DNA of 64,000 nucleotides from Bovifimicola ammoniilytica (GCF_025567085.1 NZ_JAOQJN010000004.1:310001-374000), one strand, 5' to 3'; counted from the first letter of the stretch, positions 1 through 10,105 are shown. Notes: generated by a model from the sequence alone, not told the origin. Made by a program: numbers and translations.

Positions 1-1
1 C

Positions 2-1024
2 CTAATATTTGGAACGCATAATATATTTAAGTTAGCAGAACTTCTATATGAGAAATTCACAACTGGAAACAGTGTTATTGAGATATGGAAAGATACAGAT
101 AAGATTGTTGAAGAACTTCCTATTGACCGTAAATATCCATTCAAATCAGGTGTAAATATTATGTTTGGCTGCAATAACTTTTGTAGTTATTGTATAGTGC
201 CTTATGTAAGAGGTCGTGAAAGAAGCAGAAAGCCTGAAGATATTATAGAAGAGATTAAAAAATTAGTTGCAGATGGCGTTGTGGAGGTGATGTTACTCGG
301 ACAAAATGTCAATTCTTATGGCAAAAACCTAGAAAATGGAATCTCATTTGCCGAACTTCTTAAACGTGTAGAAGAAATAGATGGATTAGAGCGAATCAGA
401 TTTATGACTTCACACCCTAAAGATTTATCAGATGATTTGATTGAAGTTATGAAGAACTCAAAGAAGATATGCAGACAGCTACATCTTCCATTACAATCAG
501 GAAGCAGTCGTATTCTTAAAATAATGAACAGACATTATGATAAGGAGAAATACCTAGATCTTGCATTAAAGATTAGAAGAGAAATACCTGATATGGCATT
601 ATCTACTGATATTATTGTAGGTTTTCCAGGTGAAACAGAGGAGGACTTCTTAGAGACATTAGATGTAGTTAAGAAAGTAAGATATGACAGTGCATATACT
701 TTCATATATTCGAAGAGAACAGGCACACCTGCTGCTAAAATGGAAAATCAGGTTCCGGAAGATGTGGTTAAGGACAGATTTAACAGATTATTAGAAGTAG
801 TTCAGGAGATTTCTAATGAAAATACAGGTAAATATGTTGGAGAGACTATGGAAGTATTAGTTGAAGAAGTAAATGACCATGATTCCTCATTAGTTACTGG
901 TAAATTAAGTAACAGCACAACAGTGCATTTTAAAGGAACTAAAGATTTAATCGGTAAGATTGTAAATGTACACTTAGATGAAGCTAAAGGCTTTTATTAC
1001 TTTGGCACAATGGTTGAAGAATAA
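2..1024 (+). CDS. miaB: MiaB, tRNA-2-methylthio-N6-dimethylallyladenosine synthase (3' part)
   Basis: The reading frame is open to the left window edge, so the 5' end of the gene lies outside; about 340 codons are present. MiaB is a radical-SAM methylthiotransferase that adds a methylthio group to i6A37 of tRNAs. Visible here are the radical-SAM motif CNNFCSYC (CxxxCxxC, window residues 57-64), the following VPYVRGRERSR block, the GQNVNSYG block, and a C-terminal TRAM-like beta domain in the last 60 residues. The substrate is made by MiaA, whose gene follows 6.6 kb downstream on the same strand. RimO is a paralogue, but the VPYVRGRERSR block fits MiaB better. Confidence 0.93.
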   Translation, partial: LIFGTHNIFKLAELLYEKFTTGNSVIEIWKDTDKIVEELPIDRKYPFKSGVNIMFGCNNFCSYCIVPYVRGRERSRKPEDIIEEIKKLVADGVVEVMLLGQNVNSYGKNLENGISFAELLKRVEEIDGLERIRFMTSHPKDLSDDLIEVMKNSKKICRQLHLPLQSGSSRILKIMNRHYDKEKYLDLALKIRREIPDMALSTDIIVGFPGETEEDFLETLDVVKKVRYDSAYTFIYSKRTGTPAAKMENQVPEDVVKDRFNRLLEVVQEISNENTGKYVGETMEVLVEEVNDHDSSLVTGKLSNSTTVHFKGTKDLIGKIVNVHLDEAKGFYYFGTMVEE

Positions 1025-1082
1025 TAGTGGCAAAAATAAAAAAGAAGCAGGAAATAAGAATAAAGAAATAAAAAGAAGTAAC

Positions 1083-1130
1083 AAGAAAAGAATGAAGAAA
1101 AGAATGAAGAAAAGAATGAAGAAAAGAAAG
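1083..1130 (+). repeat. 12-bp tandem repeat in miaB-sulP spacer
   Basis: Three exact copies of AAGAAAAGAATG followed by a degenerate fourth (AAGAAAAGAAAG) fill most of the spacer between miaB and the SulP gene. The surrounding 100 bases are also purine-rich. The repeat lies 17 bases before the ATG and contains the only purine-rich sequence available as a ribosome binding site. It may be a slippage-prone tract. Confidence 0.75.
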
Positions 1131-1146
1131 TGTTTGTGAAAAAGTT

Positions 1147-2817
1147 ATGAATTATATTAAACCAAAATTATTTTCGGTAATGAAAGATTATACTAAAGAA
1201 CAGTTTGTTAAAGACGTAGTGGCAGGCATAATTGTTGCAATTATTGCATTACCATTATCAATTGCGTTAGCACTTGCATCAGGAGTAACTCCGGAAATGG
1301 GATTATATACAGCGATAGTTGCTGGTTTTATCATCTCATTTTTCGGTGGAAGTCGTGTCCAGATTGCAGGACCAACAGCGGCATTTGCAACAATTGTAGC
1401 AGGAATCGTGGCTACAGAGGGAATTGACGGATTAATAATTGCTACCATAATGGCAGGTATTATTCTTGTATTAATGGGATTGTTCAAATTCGGAAGCCTG
1501 ATTAAATTCATACCACTTACCATAACTACTGGTTTTACAAGTGGTATTGCAGTTACTATTTTCATTGGTCAGATTAAAGATTTTTTAGGACTTACATTTA
1601 AGCAGACTAAAGAGCCTCTGATAGAGACTATGGATAAAGTTAAGATGATTGGAAGCTGCATTAATACTGTTAATGTATCAGCTTTAATAATAGGACTTGT
1701 GGCATTATTAATATTAATAATATGGCCAAAGATTAATAAGATAATTCCTCCATCATTAATAGCTATTATTATAACTGCTGCAGCAGTAAAATTATTATCA
1801 CTTGATGTAAATACAATTGGTTCATTGTATACAATTTCATCAAAGTTACCACATTTTAATATGCCTGCATTTTCATTTGAAAAAATACGTTTATTATTAC
1901 CTAATGCATTTACAATAGCGATACTTGCAGCTATTGAGTCACTTCTTTCCTGTGTAGTTGCAGACGGTATGATTGGAAGCAGGCATAAATCAAATGCTGA
2001 ACTTGTGGCACAGGGCTTAGGTAATATCGGTAGTGCATTTTTCGGTGGAATACCTGCAACAGGTGCGATAGCAAGAACGGCTGCGAATGTTAAAAATGGA
2101 GGTAGAACTCCTATAGCAGGAATAGTTCATTCTATAACACTTGCACTTATATTAGTGATTTTGATGCCATATGCGGCACTTATTCCTATGCCTTGCATTG
2201 CAGCAATATTATTTATGGTTGCTTATAATATGTGTGAATGGAGAAAATTTCTCAATATATGTAAAACAGCACCAAAAAGTGATATACTTGTACTCATCTT
2301 AACTTTTGTGTTAACAGTAGTATTTGATTTAGTAGTAGCAATAGGTGTCGGTATTGTCTTAACCTGTCTGTTATTTATGAAGAGAATGTCAGAGGTTACA
2401 TATGTACATGGCTGGAAATATATAGACGAAGATGAAGAAGATACCGAAGATGAAGATGCAATAGGCCTGAAAGTTGTGCCAAAAGGAACACATGTATTCG
2501 AAATTAACGGACCAATGTTCTTTGGCGCAGCAGATAAATTTATGGAGGTTGTATCTGAAACTGAAGGAGATGTACTTATTATCAGAATGAGAGGAGTGCC
2601 TGCACTAGATGTTACAGCATATCAGACACTTTTAAATATCTTAAAAACATGTAAAGCAAATGGAATGACACTTGTACTCTCGCACATTAATGAACAACCA
2701 AAACACGTATTTGAAAAAGCAGGCTTTATAGAAATGGTCGGAGAAGAGAATATTTGTCCAAACATTGATGCAGCAATAGAAAGAGCAAATGAAATACATT
2801 CGAAAAACGGAGGTTGA
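1147..2817 (+). CDS. SulP family anion permease with C-terminal STAS domain
   Basis: A 556-residue inner-membrane transporter of the SulP/SLC26 family. The N-terminal ~400 residues are hydrophobic helices, with the family-typical stretch ALPLSIALALASGVTPEMGLYT near residues 35-56 and the IAGPTAAFATIVAGIV segment near 73-88. A cytoplasmic STAS domain occupies about residues 450-550 after an acidic linker (DEDEEDTEDEDA). Members carry sulfate, bicarbonate or dicarboxylates; the substrate cannot be read from sequence. The ATG has no strong Shine-Dalgarno of its own, only AAGAAAAG repeats upstream. The 3' end nearly abuts mutS, whose ribosome binding site lies inside this gene's last codons, so the two are probably cotranscribed. 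Confidence 0.88.
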   Translation: MNYIKPKLFSVMKDYTKEQFVKDVVAGIIVAIIALPLSIALALASGVTPEMGLYTAIVAGFIISFFGGSRVQIAGPTAAFATIVAGIVATEGIDGLIIATIMAGIILVLMGLFKFGSLIKFIPLTITTGFTSGIAVTIFIGQIKDFLGLTFKQTKEPLIETMDKVKMIGSCINTVNVSALIIGLVALLILIIWPKINKIIPPSLIAIIITAAAVKLLSLDVNTIGSLYTISSKLPHFNMPAFSFEKIRLLLPNAFTIAILAAIESLLSCVVADGMIGSRHKSNAELVAQGLGNIGSAFFGGIPATGAIARTAANVKNGGRTPIAGIVHSITLALILVILMPYAALIPMPCIAAILFMVAYNMCEWRKFLNICKTAPKSDILVLILTFVLTVVFDLVVAIGVGIVLTCLLFMKRMSEVTYVHGWKYIDEDEEDTEDEDAIGLKVVPKGTHVFEINGPMFFGAADKFMEVVSETEGDVLIIRMRGVPALDVTAYQTLLNILKTCKANGMTLVLSHINEQPKHVFEKAGFIEMVGEENICPNIDAAIERANEIHSKNGG

Positions 2818-2818
2818 C

Positions 2819-5467
2819 ATGGGGCAGTTATCACCAATGATGCAAAAATATATGGAAACAAAGGAGCAATATAAGGACTGTATTCTGTTCTACAGATTAG
2901 GCGACTTTTATGAGATGTTTTTTGATGATGCAATCTTAGCTTCTAAAGAGTTAGAATTGACACTTACAGGTAAGGACTGTGGACTTGAAGAACGTGCGCC
3001 TATGTGTGGAATACCTTATCATGCTGTAGATACATATTTGAGCAAACTTGTTGAAAAAGGATATAAAGTTGCTATAGGTGAACAGGTAGAAGATCCTAAG
3101 CTGGCAAAGGGGTTAGTTAAACGTGAAGTAATAAGAGTGGTTACTCCGGGAACTAATCTTAATACTTCATCAATGGACGAAACAAAAAATAATTATCTTA
3201 TGTGTATATCATATCTTGATGATAAATTTGGAATTGCAATAACTGATATTACAACTGGAGATTTTATGGTAACAGAGGTCAATTCTAGGAGGTCATTATT
3301 AGATGAAATTAATAAGTTTATGCCATCAGAGATAGTAGTTAATTCACCATTTTATCTGACTGGTATAGATACTGATGATTTGAAGAACAGACTTAACATA
3401 TGCATATTTACATTAGATTCATGGTATTTTGATGAAGAGATGTGTGTAAATACCTTAAAAGACCATTTTCATGTAATGAATTTATCAGGATTAGGACTTG
3501 ATGATTATCCTACAGGCACAATTGCAGCAGGTGCATTGATGAAATATCTGCTCGAAACACAGAAGATATCATTATCACATATTATTGCGATATCTCCTTA
3601 TTCTACTGGAAAATATATGATAATTGATACATCTACCAGAAGAAATCTTGAATTAACGGAGACACTTCGTGAGAAACAGAAACGTGGCTCACTTCTGTGG
3701 GTTCTTGATAAGACTAAGACAGCAATGGGTGCAAGAACCTTAAGACAATACATAGAACAGCCTCTTGTTAAGAAAGAAGATATAATAAAGCGTCAGGAGG
3801 CTATTGCAGAGATTAATGATGACTTAATTACAAGAGAAGAGATAAGAGAATATCTTAATCCGGTATATGATTTAGAAAGATTAATAAGCCGTATTTCGTA
3901 TCAGTCAGCTAATCCGAGAGACTTAATAGCATTCAGAAATTCGTTAGAGTTATTACCTCATATTAAAAATCAGATGAAGTCATATAAATCAGAAGAATTA
4001 TCCGGATTATATAATAAGTTTGATGTGCTTGAAGACTTATACGAACTTGTCAGAGATTCAATTATGGAAGAGCCACCTGTAACTATTCGTGAGGGTGGAA
4101 TAATTAAAGATGGATATTCAGAAGAAATCGACAGATTGAGAAAAGCCAAGACAGAGGGTAAGAACTGGATTGCAGATTTAGAAGCAAAAGAAAAGGAAAG
4201 AACCGGAATAAAGAGTTTAAAGATTAAATATAATAAGGTATTTGGATATTATATAGAAGTTACTAATTCATTTAAGGATTTAGTACCTGATAATTATACA
4301 AGAAAACAGACATTAGCTAATGCAGAACGCTATATTACCGATGAATTAAAGAATTTAGAGGATATAATTCTTGGCGCAGAAGAGAAACTTTCTGCTATTG
4401 AATATGATAAATTCTGCCTTATAAGAAATACTATAGCTGATGAAGTTGTAAGAATTAAACATACAGCTAAAATAGTTGCCAGGATTGATGTATATGCATC
4501 ACTTGCATATGTGGCAGAGCATAATAATTTCGTCAGACCATCAATTAATGAAAAAGGCATTATTGATATTAAAAACGGTCGTCATCCTGTAGTTGAAAAG
4601 ATGATGAATGGTTCAATGTTTGTTGAAAATGATACTTATTTAGATAAGCATAATAACAGAATTTCGATAATAACAGGTCCTAATATGGCAGGTAAATCTA
4701 CATATATGAGACAGACGGCATTAATTGTATTAATGGCACAGATTGGCTCATTTGTTCCTGCAAGCTCTGCTAATATCGGAATATGTGACAGAATTTTTAC
4801 CAGAGTCGGAGCCTCTGATGATTTGGCATCGGGACAGAGTACATTTATGGTGGAGATGACAGAGGTTGCTAATATCCTTAGAAATGCTACTTCTAACAGT
4901 TTACTTATCCTTGATGAAATAGGACGAGGTACAAGTACTTTTGATGGCCTTAGTATTGCATGGGCTGTAGTTGAACATATAAGCAATACAAAGCTTCTAG
5001 GTGCAAAGACACTATTTGCCACGCATTATCATGAACTTACCGAATTAGAGGGTACTTTAGCGGGCGTAAATAACTATTGTATAGCAGTTAAGGAACAGGG
5101 CGATGATATCGTATTCTTAAGAAAAATTGTCAAAGGCGGTGCTGATAAGAGTTATGGTATACAGGTTGCTAAACTTGCAGGAATACCGGAGTCAGTTATA
5201 TTACGTGCTAAAGAGATTGCGATGGAATTATCGGATGCTGACATAAGTGCGAGGGCTAAAGAGATTGCGATTTCGTCTAAACCGGCAATTAAGAATAAGC
5301 AATTTGTTAAAGATGATACAGATGCAACCCAGATGTCATTATTTGATACTGTTAAAGATGATGACATTATAAACGAATTAAAAGAGTTAGATATATCTAA
5401 TATGACACCTATGGATGCATTAAATACATTATATAAACTTCAAAATAAGTTAAGGAACCGTTGGTAA
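2819..5467 (+). CDS. mutS: MutS, DNA mismatch recognition ATPase
   Basis: An 882-residue MutS, close to the usual family length. The mismatch-reading motif F-Y-E (GDFYEMF, Phe30 and Glu32) is near the N-terminus; the Walker A loop GPNMAGKST is near residue 620 and Walker B LLILDEIGRGTST near 695, followed by the FATHYHEL histidine-containing switch. I chose the ATG at 2819 because GGAGG at 2809-2813 sits five bases upstream; an in-frame ATG at 2789 lies inside the SulP gene and has no such site. It binds mismatches and recruits MutL, encoded immediately downstream. Confidence 0.96.
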   Translation: MGQLSPMMQKYMETKEQYKDCILFYRLGDFYEMFFDDAILASKELELTLTGKDCGLEERAPMCGIPYHAVDTYLSKLVEKGYKVAIGEQVEDPKLAKGLVKREVIRVVTPGTNLNTSSMDETKNNYLMCISYLDDKFGIAITDITTGDFMVTEVNSRRSLLDEINKFMPSEIVVNSPFYLTGIDTDDLKNRLNICIFTLDSWYFDEEMCVNTLKDHFHVMNLSGLGLDDYPTGTIAAGALMKYLLETQKISLSHIIAISPYSTGKYMIIDTSTRRNLELTETLREKQKRGSLLWVLDKTKTAMGARTLRQYIEQPLVKKEDIIKRQEAIAEINDDLITREEIREYLNPVYDLERLISRISYQSANPRDLIAFRNSLELLPHIKNQMKSYKSEELSGLYNKFDVLEDLYELVRDSIMEEPPVTIREGGIIKDGYSEEIDRLRKAKTEGKNWIADLEAKEKERTGIKSLKIKYNKVFGYYIEVTNSFKDLVPDNYTRKQTLANAERYITDELKNLEDIILGAEEKLSAIEYDKFCLIRNTIADEVVRIKHTAKIVARIDVYASLAYVAEHNNFVRPSINEKGIIDIKNGRHPVVEKMMNGSMFVENDTYLDKHNNRISIITGPNMAGKSTYMRQTALIVLMAQIGSFVPASSANIGICDRIFTRVGASDDLASGQSTFMVEMTEVANILRNATSNSLLILDEIGRGTSTFDGLSIAWAVVEHISNTKLLGAKTLFATHYHELTELEGTLAGVNNYCIAVKEQGDDIVFLRKIVKGGADKSYGIQVAKLAGIPESVILRAKEIAMELSDADISARAKEIAISSKPAIKNKQFVKDDTDATQMSLFDTVKDDDIINELKELDISNMTPMDALNTLYKLQNKLRNRW

Positions 5468-5506
5468 TAGTTGTTAATGTTTAGAAATAAAAGGATGAGG
5501 TGAACT

Positions 5507-7483
5507 ATGGCACATATAAATGTTCTTGATAAATCTACTGTGGATAAGATTGCAGCCGGAGAGGTTGTAGACAGACCATCATCAATTGTTAAGGAAGTTT
5601 TAGAAAATGCAATTGATGCCAGGGCAACTGCGGTTACGGTTGAGATAAAAGATGGTGGTATTTCATTTATCAGAATTACGGATAATGGACAGGGAATAGA
5701 AAAAGATGATATAAAAAATGCTTTTTTAAGACATGCTACTAGCAAAATTAAGAATGTAGAAGATTTATTAAGTGCCAGTTCGTTAGGATTTCGTGGAGAG
5801 GCATTATCAAGTATTGCTGCCGTTACACAGTTAGAATGTATTACGAAGACTCCTTCTGATTTAACAGGAATACGATATGTGATTGAGGGTGGAGAAGAAA
5901 AATGTCTTGAGGAAGTCGGTGCACCTACAGGAACAACATTTATTATAAGAAATTTGTTCTATAATACACCAGCACGACGTAAATTTTTAAAATCAGCTAC
6001 AACAGAGGCATCATATATAAGTAGCATAGTGGAGAAAATTGCCCTTTCACATCCAGAAGTTTCAATCAGGTTTATTAACAATAATCAAAATAAACTTCAT
6101 ACATCGGGTAATAATAAATTAAATGAAATTATATATTCTATATATGGACGAGATGTTGCTGCAAATATATTAGAGATAGACGATATAGCAATGAATATGC
6201 ATCTTACAGGATATATCGGGAAACCGATTGTCTCAAGAGGCAACAGAAATAATATGGTATACTTCATTAATGGCAGATTTATAAAAAGTAAAATTATAAA
6301 TAATGCAATTGAGGAAGCATATAAGCCATATATGATGCAGCATAATTATCCATTCTGTGTATTACATTTTCAGATAGACAACTATCTTATAGATGTAAAT
6401 GTTCATCCGTCTAAAATGGAGATTCGTTTTGAGAATCCAATGGATATATATAATATTTTCTATAATGCGATTTCGGCAGCACTTAGCAGACGTGAATTAA
6501 TTCCTGAGGTAGCAGAGGCAGATTCGGGTAATTCTAAGAAAGCTCATGTACAAACTATTACAAATAATGTCAATAATATTGAAAGCAATATAAATAACAT
6601 TGAAAACAATGTGAAAAATATTGAGAATATTGAAAACGATGTGAAAAATATTGAGAATATTGCAAATGCGATTACAACAAAGGAAAAACAACAGCCTAAA
6701 AGACATATAAGAGAACCTGAACCATTTGAAATCAGAAGAAATATGTTAAATGATATAGAAAGGGTCTCATATGCTTCAGAAAATGATAGCGTAGCAGATA
6801 TATCTATGGTTGCTGATGGTGCAGATGATTATAATGCAATACCAGTACAGGGGCAGACTGAACAGATAGATTTATTCAATGATGTTTTCTTGTCTAAAAA
6901 AGAACGTAAGAAGCATAAAATGATAGGACAACTTTTCGATACTTACTGGCTTATTGAGTATGATAACAATTTATATATAATTGACCAGCATGCGGCTCAT
7001 GAAAAGGTACTATACGAAAAGACGTTGAAGTCATTTAAGAATAAAGAGATTACCTCGCAGCAGATTAATCCTCCGATTATACTTACATTATCAATGGAGG
7101 AGGAAAATATAATTAACAGATTCAGTGATGAATTCGAAAGATTCGGCTATGAAATCGAGCCATTTGGTGGTAAGGACTATGCTGTACGTGCTGTACCTGC
7201 TAATCTGTATTCTATTGGACAGAAAGAACTATTAATGAGTCTTATTGATTCACTTACAGAGACTTCTGCAGAATTAAAATCAGATTTAATAACAGAGAAG
7301 ATTGCTTCAATGTCCTGCAAGGCAGCAGTTAAAGGTAATAATCGTCTATCAGTTGAAGAGGCTAATGCATTAATAGAACAATTATTGCAACTAGACAATC
7401 CTTATAATTGTCCTCATGGACGACCTACTATTATATCAATGAGTAAATATGAAATTGAGAAGAAATTCAAAAGAATAGTGTAA
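5507..7483 (+). CDS. mutL: MutL, mismatch repair endonuclease
   Basis: A 658-residue MutL. The N-terminal GHKL ATPase motifs are ENAIDARA, DNGQGI and GFRGEALSS (residues ~30-110). The C-terminal domain has the endonuclease motif DQHAAHEKVLYE (near residue 492) and CPHGRPT (near 635), so this is the nicking type of MutL found in bacteria without MutH. Between them, residues ~350-390 form an Asn/Ile-rich linker of near-repeats (NNIEN, KNIEN). The start has an AAGGATGAGGTG leader. It lies 39 bases after mutS, in the same operon. Confidence 0.95.
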   Translation: MAHINVLDKSTVDKIAAGEVVDRPSSIVKEVLENAIDARATAVTVEIKDGGISFIRITDNGQGIEKDDIKNAFLRHATSKIKNVEDLLSASSLGFRGEALSSIAAVTQLECITKTPSDLTGIRYVIEGGEEKCLEEVGAPTGTTFIIRNLFYNTPARRKFLKSATTEASYISSIVEKIALSHPEVSIRFINNNQNKLHTSGNNKLNEIIYSIYGRDVAANILEIDDIAMNMHLTGYIGKPIVSRGNRNNMVYFINGRFIKSKIINNAIEEAYKPYMMQHNYPFCVLHFQIDNYLIDVNVHPSKMEIRFENPMDIYNIFYNAISAALSRRELIPEVAEADSGNSKKAHVQTITNNVNNIESNINNIENNVKNIENIENDVKNIENIANAITTKEKQQPKRHIREPEPFEIRRNMLNDIERVSYASENDSVADISMVADGADDYNAIPVQGQTEQIDLFNDVFLSKKERKKHKMIGQLFDTYWLIEYDNNLYIIDQHAAHEKVLYEKTLKSFKNKEITSQQINPPIILTLSMEEENIINRFSDEFERFGYEIEPFGGKDYAVRAVPANLYSIGQKELLMSLIDSLTETSAELKSDLITEKIASMSCKAAVKGNNRLSVEEANALIEQLLQLDNPYNCPHGRPTIISMSKYEIEKKFKRIV

Positions 7484-7646
7484 CAGAACAGAGGATAGTG
7501 TGAAAGAATTGTGCTGATGCACCAATTCTTTCACACAGCTATTTGTTTCAGAGCGAAAACAAATAGCTGTTTATGGCAAGTCAGAAATCGCCTACGCGAA
7601 TTTCTGACCGCCTCTTTGCGACAAGTTGCTCAGAATAGAGGATTAG
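7484..7646 (+). repeat. Compact three-hairpin palindromic element between mutL and miaA
   Basis: Three hairpins sit side by side. Stem 1 pairs 7498-7511 with 7523-7536 (14 of 14), extended by GTGC/GCAC around a TGAT loop. Stem 2 pairs 7535-7548 with 7557-7570 (14 of 14). Stem 3 pairs 7580-7588 with 7600-7608 and continues with CGC/GCG past one bulged base. The block is flanked by near-identical direct copies of CAGAACAGAGGATAGTG (7484-7500) and CAGAATAGAGGATTAGTG (about 7631-7648), the second of which carries the miaA ribosome binding site. The layout looks like a small non-autonomous insertion or a processed intercistronic RNA. Confidence 0.7.
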
Positions 7647-7652
7647 TGAAAA

Positions 7653-8621
7653 ATGAATAATCTAAATAAGAAACCATTAGTTATAATAACAGGACCGACA
7701 GGTGTTGGTAAAACGGATATATCGATTGATATTGCTAAGAAAATTAATGGTGAAATTATAAGTGCAGATTCGATACAGATATATAAATATATGGATATAG
7801 GTTCGGCTAAAATAACTAAAGAGGAAATGGATGGAATAAAGCATTATCTGGTAGATGAACTTAATCCTGATGAAGAGTTCAATGTGTATATGTTTAAAAC
7901 AATGTCTAAGAGAGCTATGGAAGAAATATATGCTAAAGGTAAAATTCCGATAATTGTTGGAGGAACTGGCTTCTATATACAGAGTATACTTTATGATATT
8001 GAGTTTTCTGATGAAGAAGAGAAAGATGATAGTATCCGTAAGAAGTATGAGCAGTTAGCAAAGGAAAAAGGCAATTTATATGTCCATAAGCTTTTAGAAG
8101 AGGTAGATAAGGAGTCAGCAGATTCAATACATGAGAATAATTTAAAACGTGTAATTCGTGCCTTAGAATATTTTGAAGTGAATCACGAAAAGATTTCTGT
8201 TCATAATTCCAGGGAAGCTTCTAAGAAATCACCATATAATTTCGTCTATTTTGTACTTAACAGGCAGAGAGATGTGTTATATGAAAGAATAGATAAGCGT
8301 GTAGATATGATGATTGAACAGGGACTTGTAAATGAAGTTAAGAATCTGTTGAATTTAGGATACATGCCTGACTTAGTATCTATGCAGGGCTTAGGATATA
8401 AGGAAATTGTTGCATATCTTAATGGAGAATATACATTAGATGAAGCAGTTGAGATAATTAAGCGAGATACAAGACATTTTGCAAAACGCCAGCTTACGTG
8501 GTTCAGACGTGAGAAAGAAGTTACTTTTATGAATTATGAAGATTATGGTAATGACAAAGGATTAGTTAGTAATGCTATGGTTGAAATAATGCATAAAAAA
8601 GCAATAATAGATAATAATTAA
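7653..8621 (+). CDS. miaA: MiaA, tRNA dimethylallyltransferase
   Basis: A 322-residue enzyme that transfers a dimethylallyl group to N6 of A37 in tRNAs reading UNN codons, the first step before MiaB. The P-loop GPTGVGKT is at residues ~14-21, followed by the substrate motif ADSIQIYKYMDIGSAK and the GGTGFYIQSILY block; the C-terminal part holds the TRHFAKRQLTWFRRE signature. Its upstream region is the three-hairpin element at 7484-7646, and AGAGGATTAG just before the ATG is the ribosome binding site. The placement after mutS-mutL is a common clostridial order. Confidence 0.95.
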   Translation: MNNLNKKPLVIITGPTGVGKTDISIDIAKKINGEIISADSIQIYKYMDIGSAKITKEEMDGIKHYLVDELNPDEEFNVYMFKTMSKRAMEEIYAKGKIPIIVGGTGFYIQSILYDIEFSDEEEKDDSIRKKYEQLAKEKGNLYVHKLLEEVDKESADSIHENNLKRVIRALEYFEVNHEKISVHNSREASKKSPYNFVYFVLNRQRDVLYERIDKRVDMMIEQGLVNEVKNLLNLGYMPDLVSMQGLGYKEIVAYLNGEYTLDEAVEIIKRDTRHFAKRQLTWFRREKEVTFMNYEDYGNDKGLVSNAMVEIMHKKAIIDNN

Positions 8622-8744
8622 ATAACATTTATTATTGAATATAAATATCATGGTATCAGAATAGTGCATTTGTTCTAAGCACGGCTAAAATTTTGATGTC
8701 GAAATTTATAAATATTATATTAATAGAAAGTATAGAGAAAAACA

Positions 8745-10031
8745 ATGAATGAATTAAAAGATAAAATGTATAATGGTTTAGGAATATCAAAGCAAGTTCT
8801 TGATTTCTGTACTGAAATTGAGGAAAGGTTACAAGACAGATTTAAGGAATTTGATGAAAAGGCAGAATATAACCAGTTAAAGGTTATTAAGGCAATGCAG
8901 GAAGCAAGGGTAAGTGATGTACATTTCTCAGCTTCATCTGGTTATGGATATAATGACTTAGGAAGAGATACATTAGAAGAAGTGTATGCGAAAGTATTTA
9001 ATACAGAAGCAGCACTTGTACGTCCGCAGATAACTTGCGGAACCCATGCACTTGCACTTGCGCTTGCTTCTAATCTAAGACCTGGTGATGAGTTGTTATC
9101 AGTATCAGGAAAGCCTTATGACACATTAGAGGAAGTTATTGGAATAAGACCATCTGTTGGTTCACTTAAAGAATTTGGAGTTACATATTCACAGGTAGAT
9201 TTATTACCGGATGGCTCGTTTGACAAAGAGGGAATAAAAAAGGCAATTAATCCTAAAACTAAACTTATAGCAATTCAGCGTTCGAAAGGATATCTTCCTA
9301 GAAGAACTCTTTCACCATATGAAATAGGTGATGTTATAAAATTTATTAAAGAAATTAATCCTGAATTAATAGTGATGGTAGATAACTGTTATGGTGAATT
9401 CGTAGAATATGATGAACCGAGTGATTTTGGTGCAGATATGACAGTAGGTTCACTTATTAAGAATCCGGGTGGGGGACTTGCACCTATAGGTGGATACATT
9501 GTAGGAACTAAAGAATGTATTGAACAGGCGTCGTACAGACTTACAGCTCCAGGACTTGGAAGAGAAGTCGGTGCAACATTAGGTGTGACACAGAGCTTTT
9601 TCCAGGGATTATTCTTAGCACCTACTGTAGTAAGCGGAGCTTTAAAGGGTGCTGTATTTGCAGCTAATATATATGAGAAGTTAGGCTTTAAAGTAGTTCC
9701 TGATGGCAGTGAACCAAGATATGATATAATTCAGGCCATAGAATTCGGCCGTCCAGAGGGAGTTATTGAATTCTGTAAAGGTATACAGGCAGCAGCTCCG
9801 GTTGACAGCTTTGTTACACCAGAGCCATGGGCAATGCCAGGATATGATAGCGATGTAATTATGGCAGCAGGTGCATTTATTCAGGGTTCATCAATTGAAC
9901 TTAGTGCAGATGGACCTATTAAGCCACCTTATGCAGTTTATTTTCAGGGTGGTCTTACATGGTATCATGCGAAACTTGGCATAATAAATTCTTTACAAAA
10001 ATTAGTAGATGCGGGTATTGTTAAATTATAA
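8745..10031 (+). CDS. YnbB-type PLP enzyme (methionine gamma-lyase family, old name aluminium resistance protein)
   Basis: A 428-residue PLP-dependent enzyme of the family containing B. subtilis YnbB. It has the SSGYGYNDLGRDTLE entry segment near residue 63, the cofactor-contact region TCGTHALALAL near 96-106, the VDNCYGEFVEYD block near 216, and the probable Schiff-base lysine in SLIKNPGGGLAPIGGY near 238. Family members are annotated as Cys/Met-type lyases, but the true substrate is not established. In many Firmicutes it lies beside miaA/hfq, as here. It is 123 bases past miaA and could be in the same transcript. Confidence 0.85.
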   Translation: MNELKDKMYNGLGISKQVLDFCTEIEERLQDRFKEFDEKAEYNQLKVIKAMQEARVSDVHFSASSGYGYNDLGRDTLEEVYAKVFNTEAALVRPQITCGTHALALALASNLRPGDELLSVSGKPYDTLEEVIGIRPSVGSLKEFGVTYSQVDLLPDGSFDKEGIKKAINPKTKLIAIQRSKGYLPRRTLSPYEIGDVIKFIKEINPELIVMVDNCYGEFVEYDEPSDFGADMTVGSLIKNPGGGLAPIGGYIVGTKECIEQASYRLTAPGLGREVGATLGVTQSFFQGLFLAPTVVSGALKGAVFAANIYEKLGFKVVPDGSEPRYDIIQAIEFGRPEGVIEFCKGIQAAAPVDSFVTPEPWAMPGYDSDVIMAAGAFIQGSSIELSADGPIKPPYAVYFQGGLTWYHAKLGIINSLQKLVDAGIVKL

Positions 10032-10105
10032 TTATTATGCTATTATAAAAAAGATTTTAGCAATTTTCTTTTTTGAATCTGGAGAGAATAATTGATGAAA
10101 GGATG

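Noticed and set aside
2819..7483. Numerous 60-130 residue minus-strand ORFs across mutS and mutL
   Set aside because: They are shadows of strongly conserved plus-strand genes.
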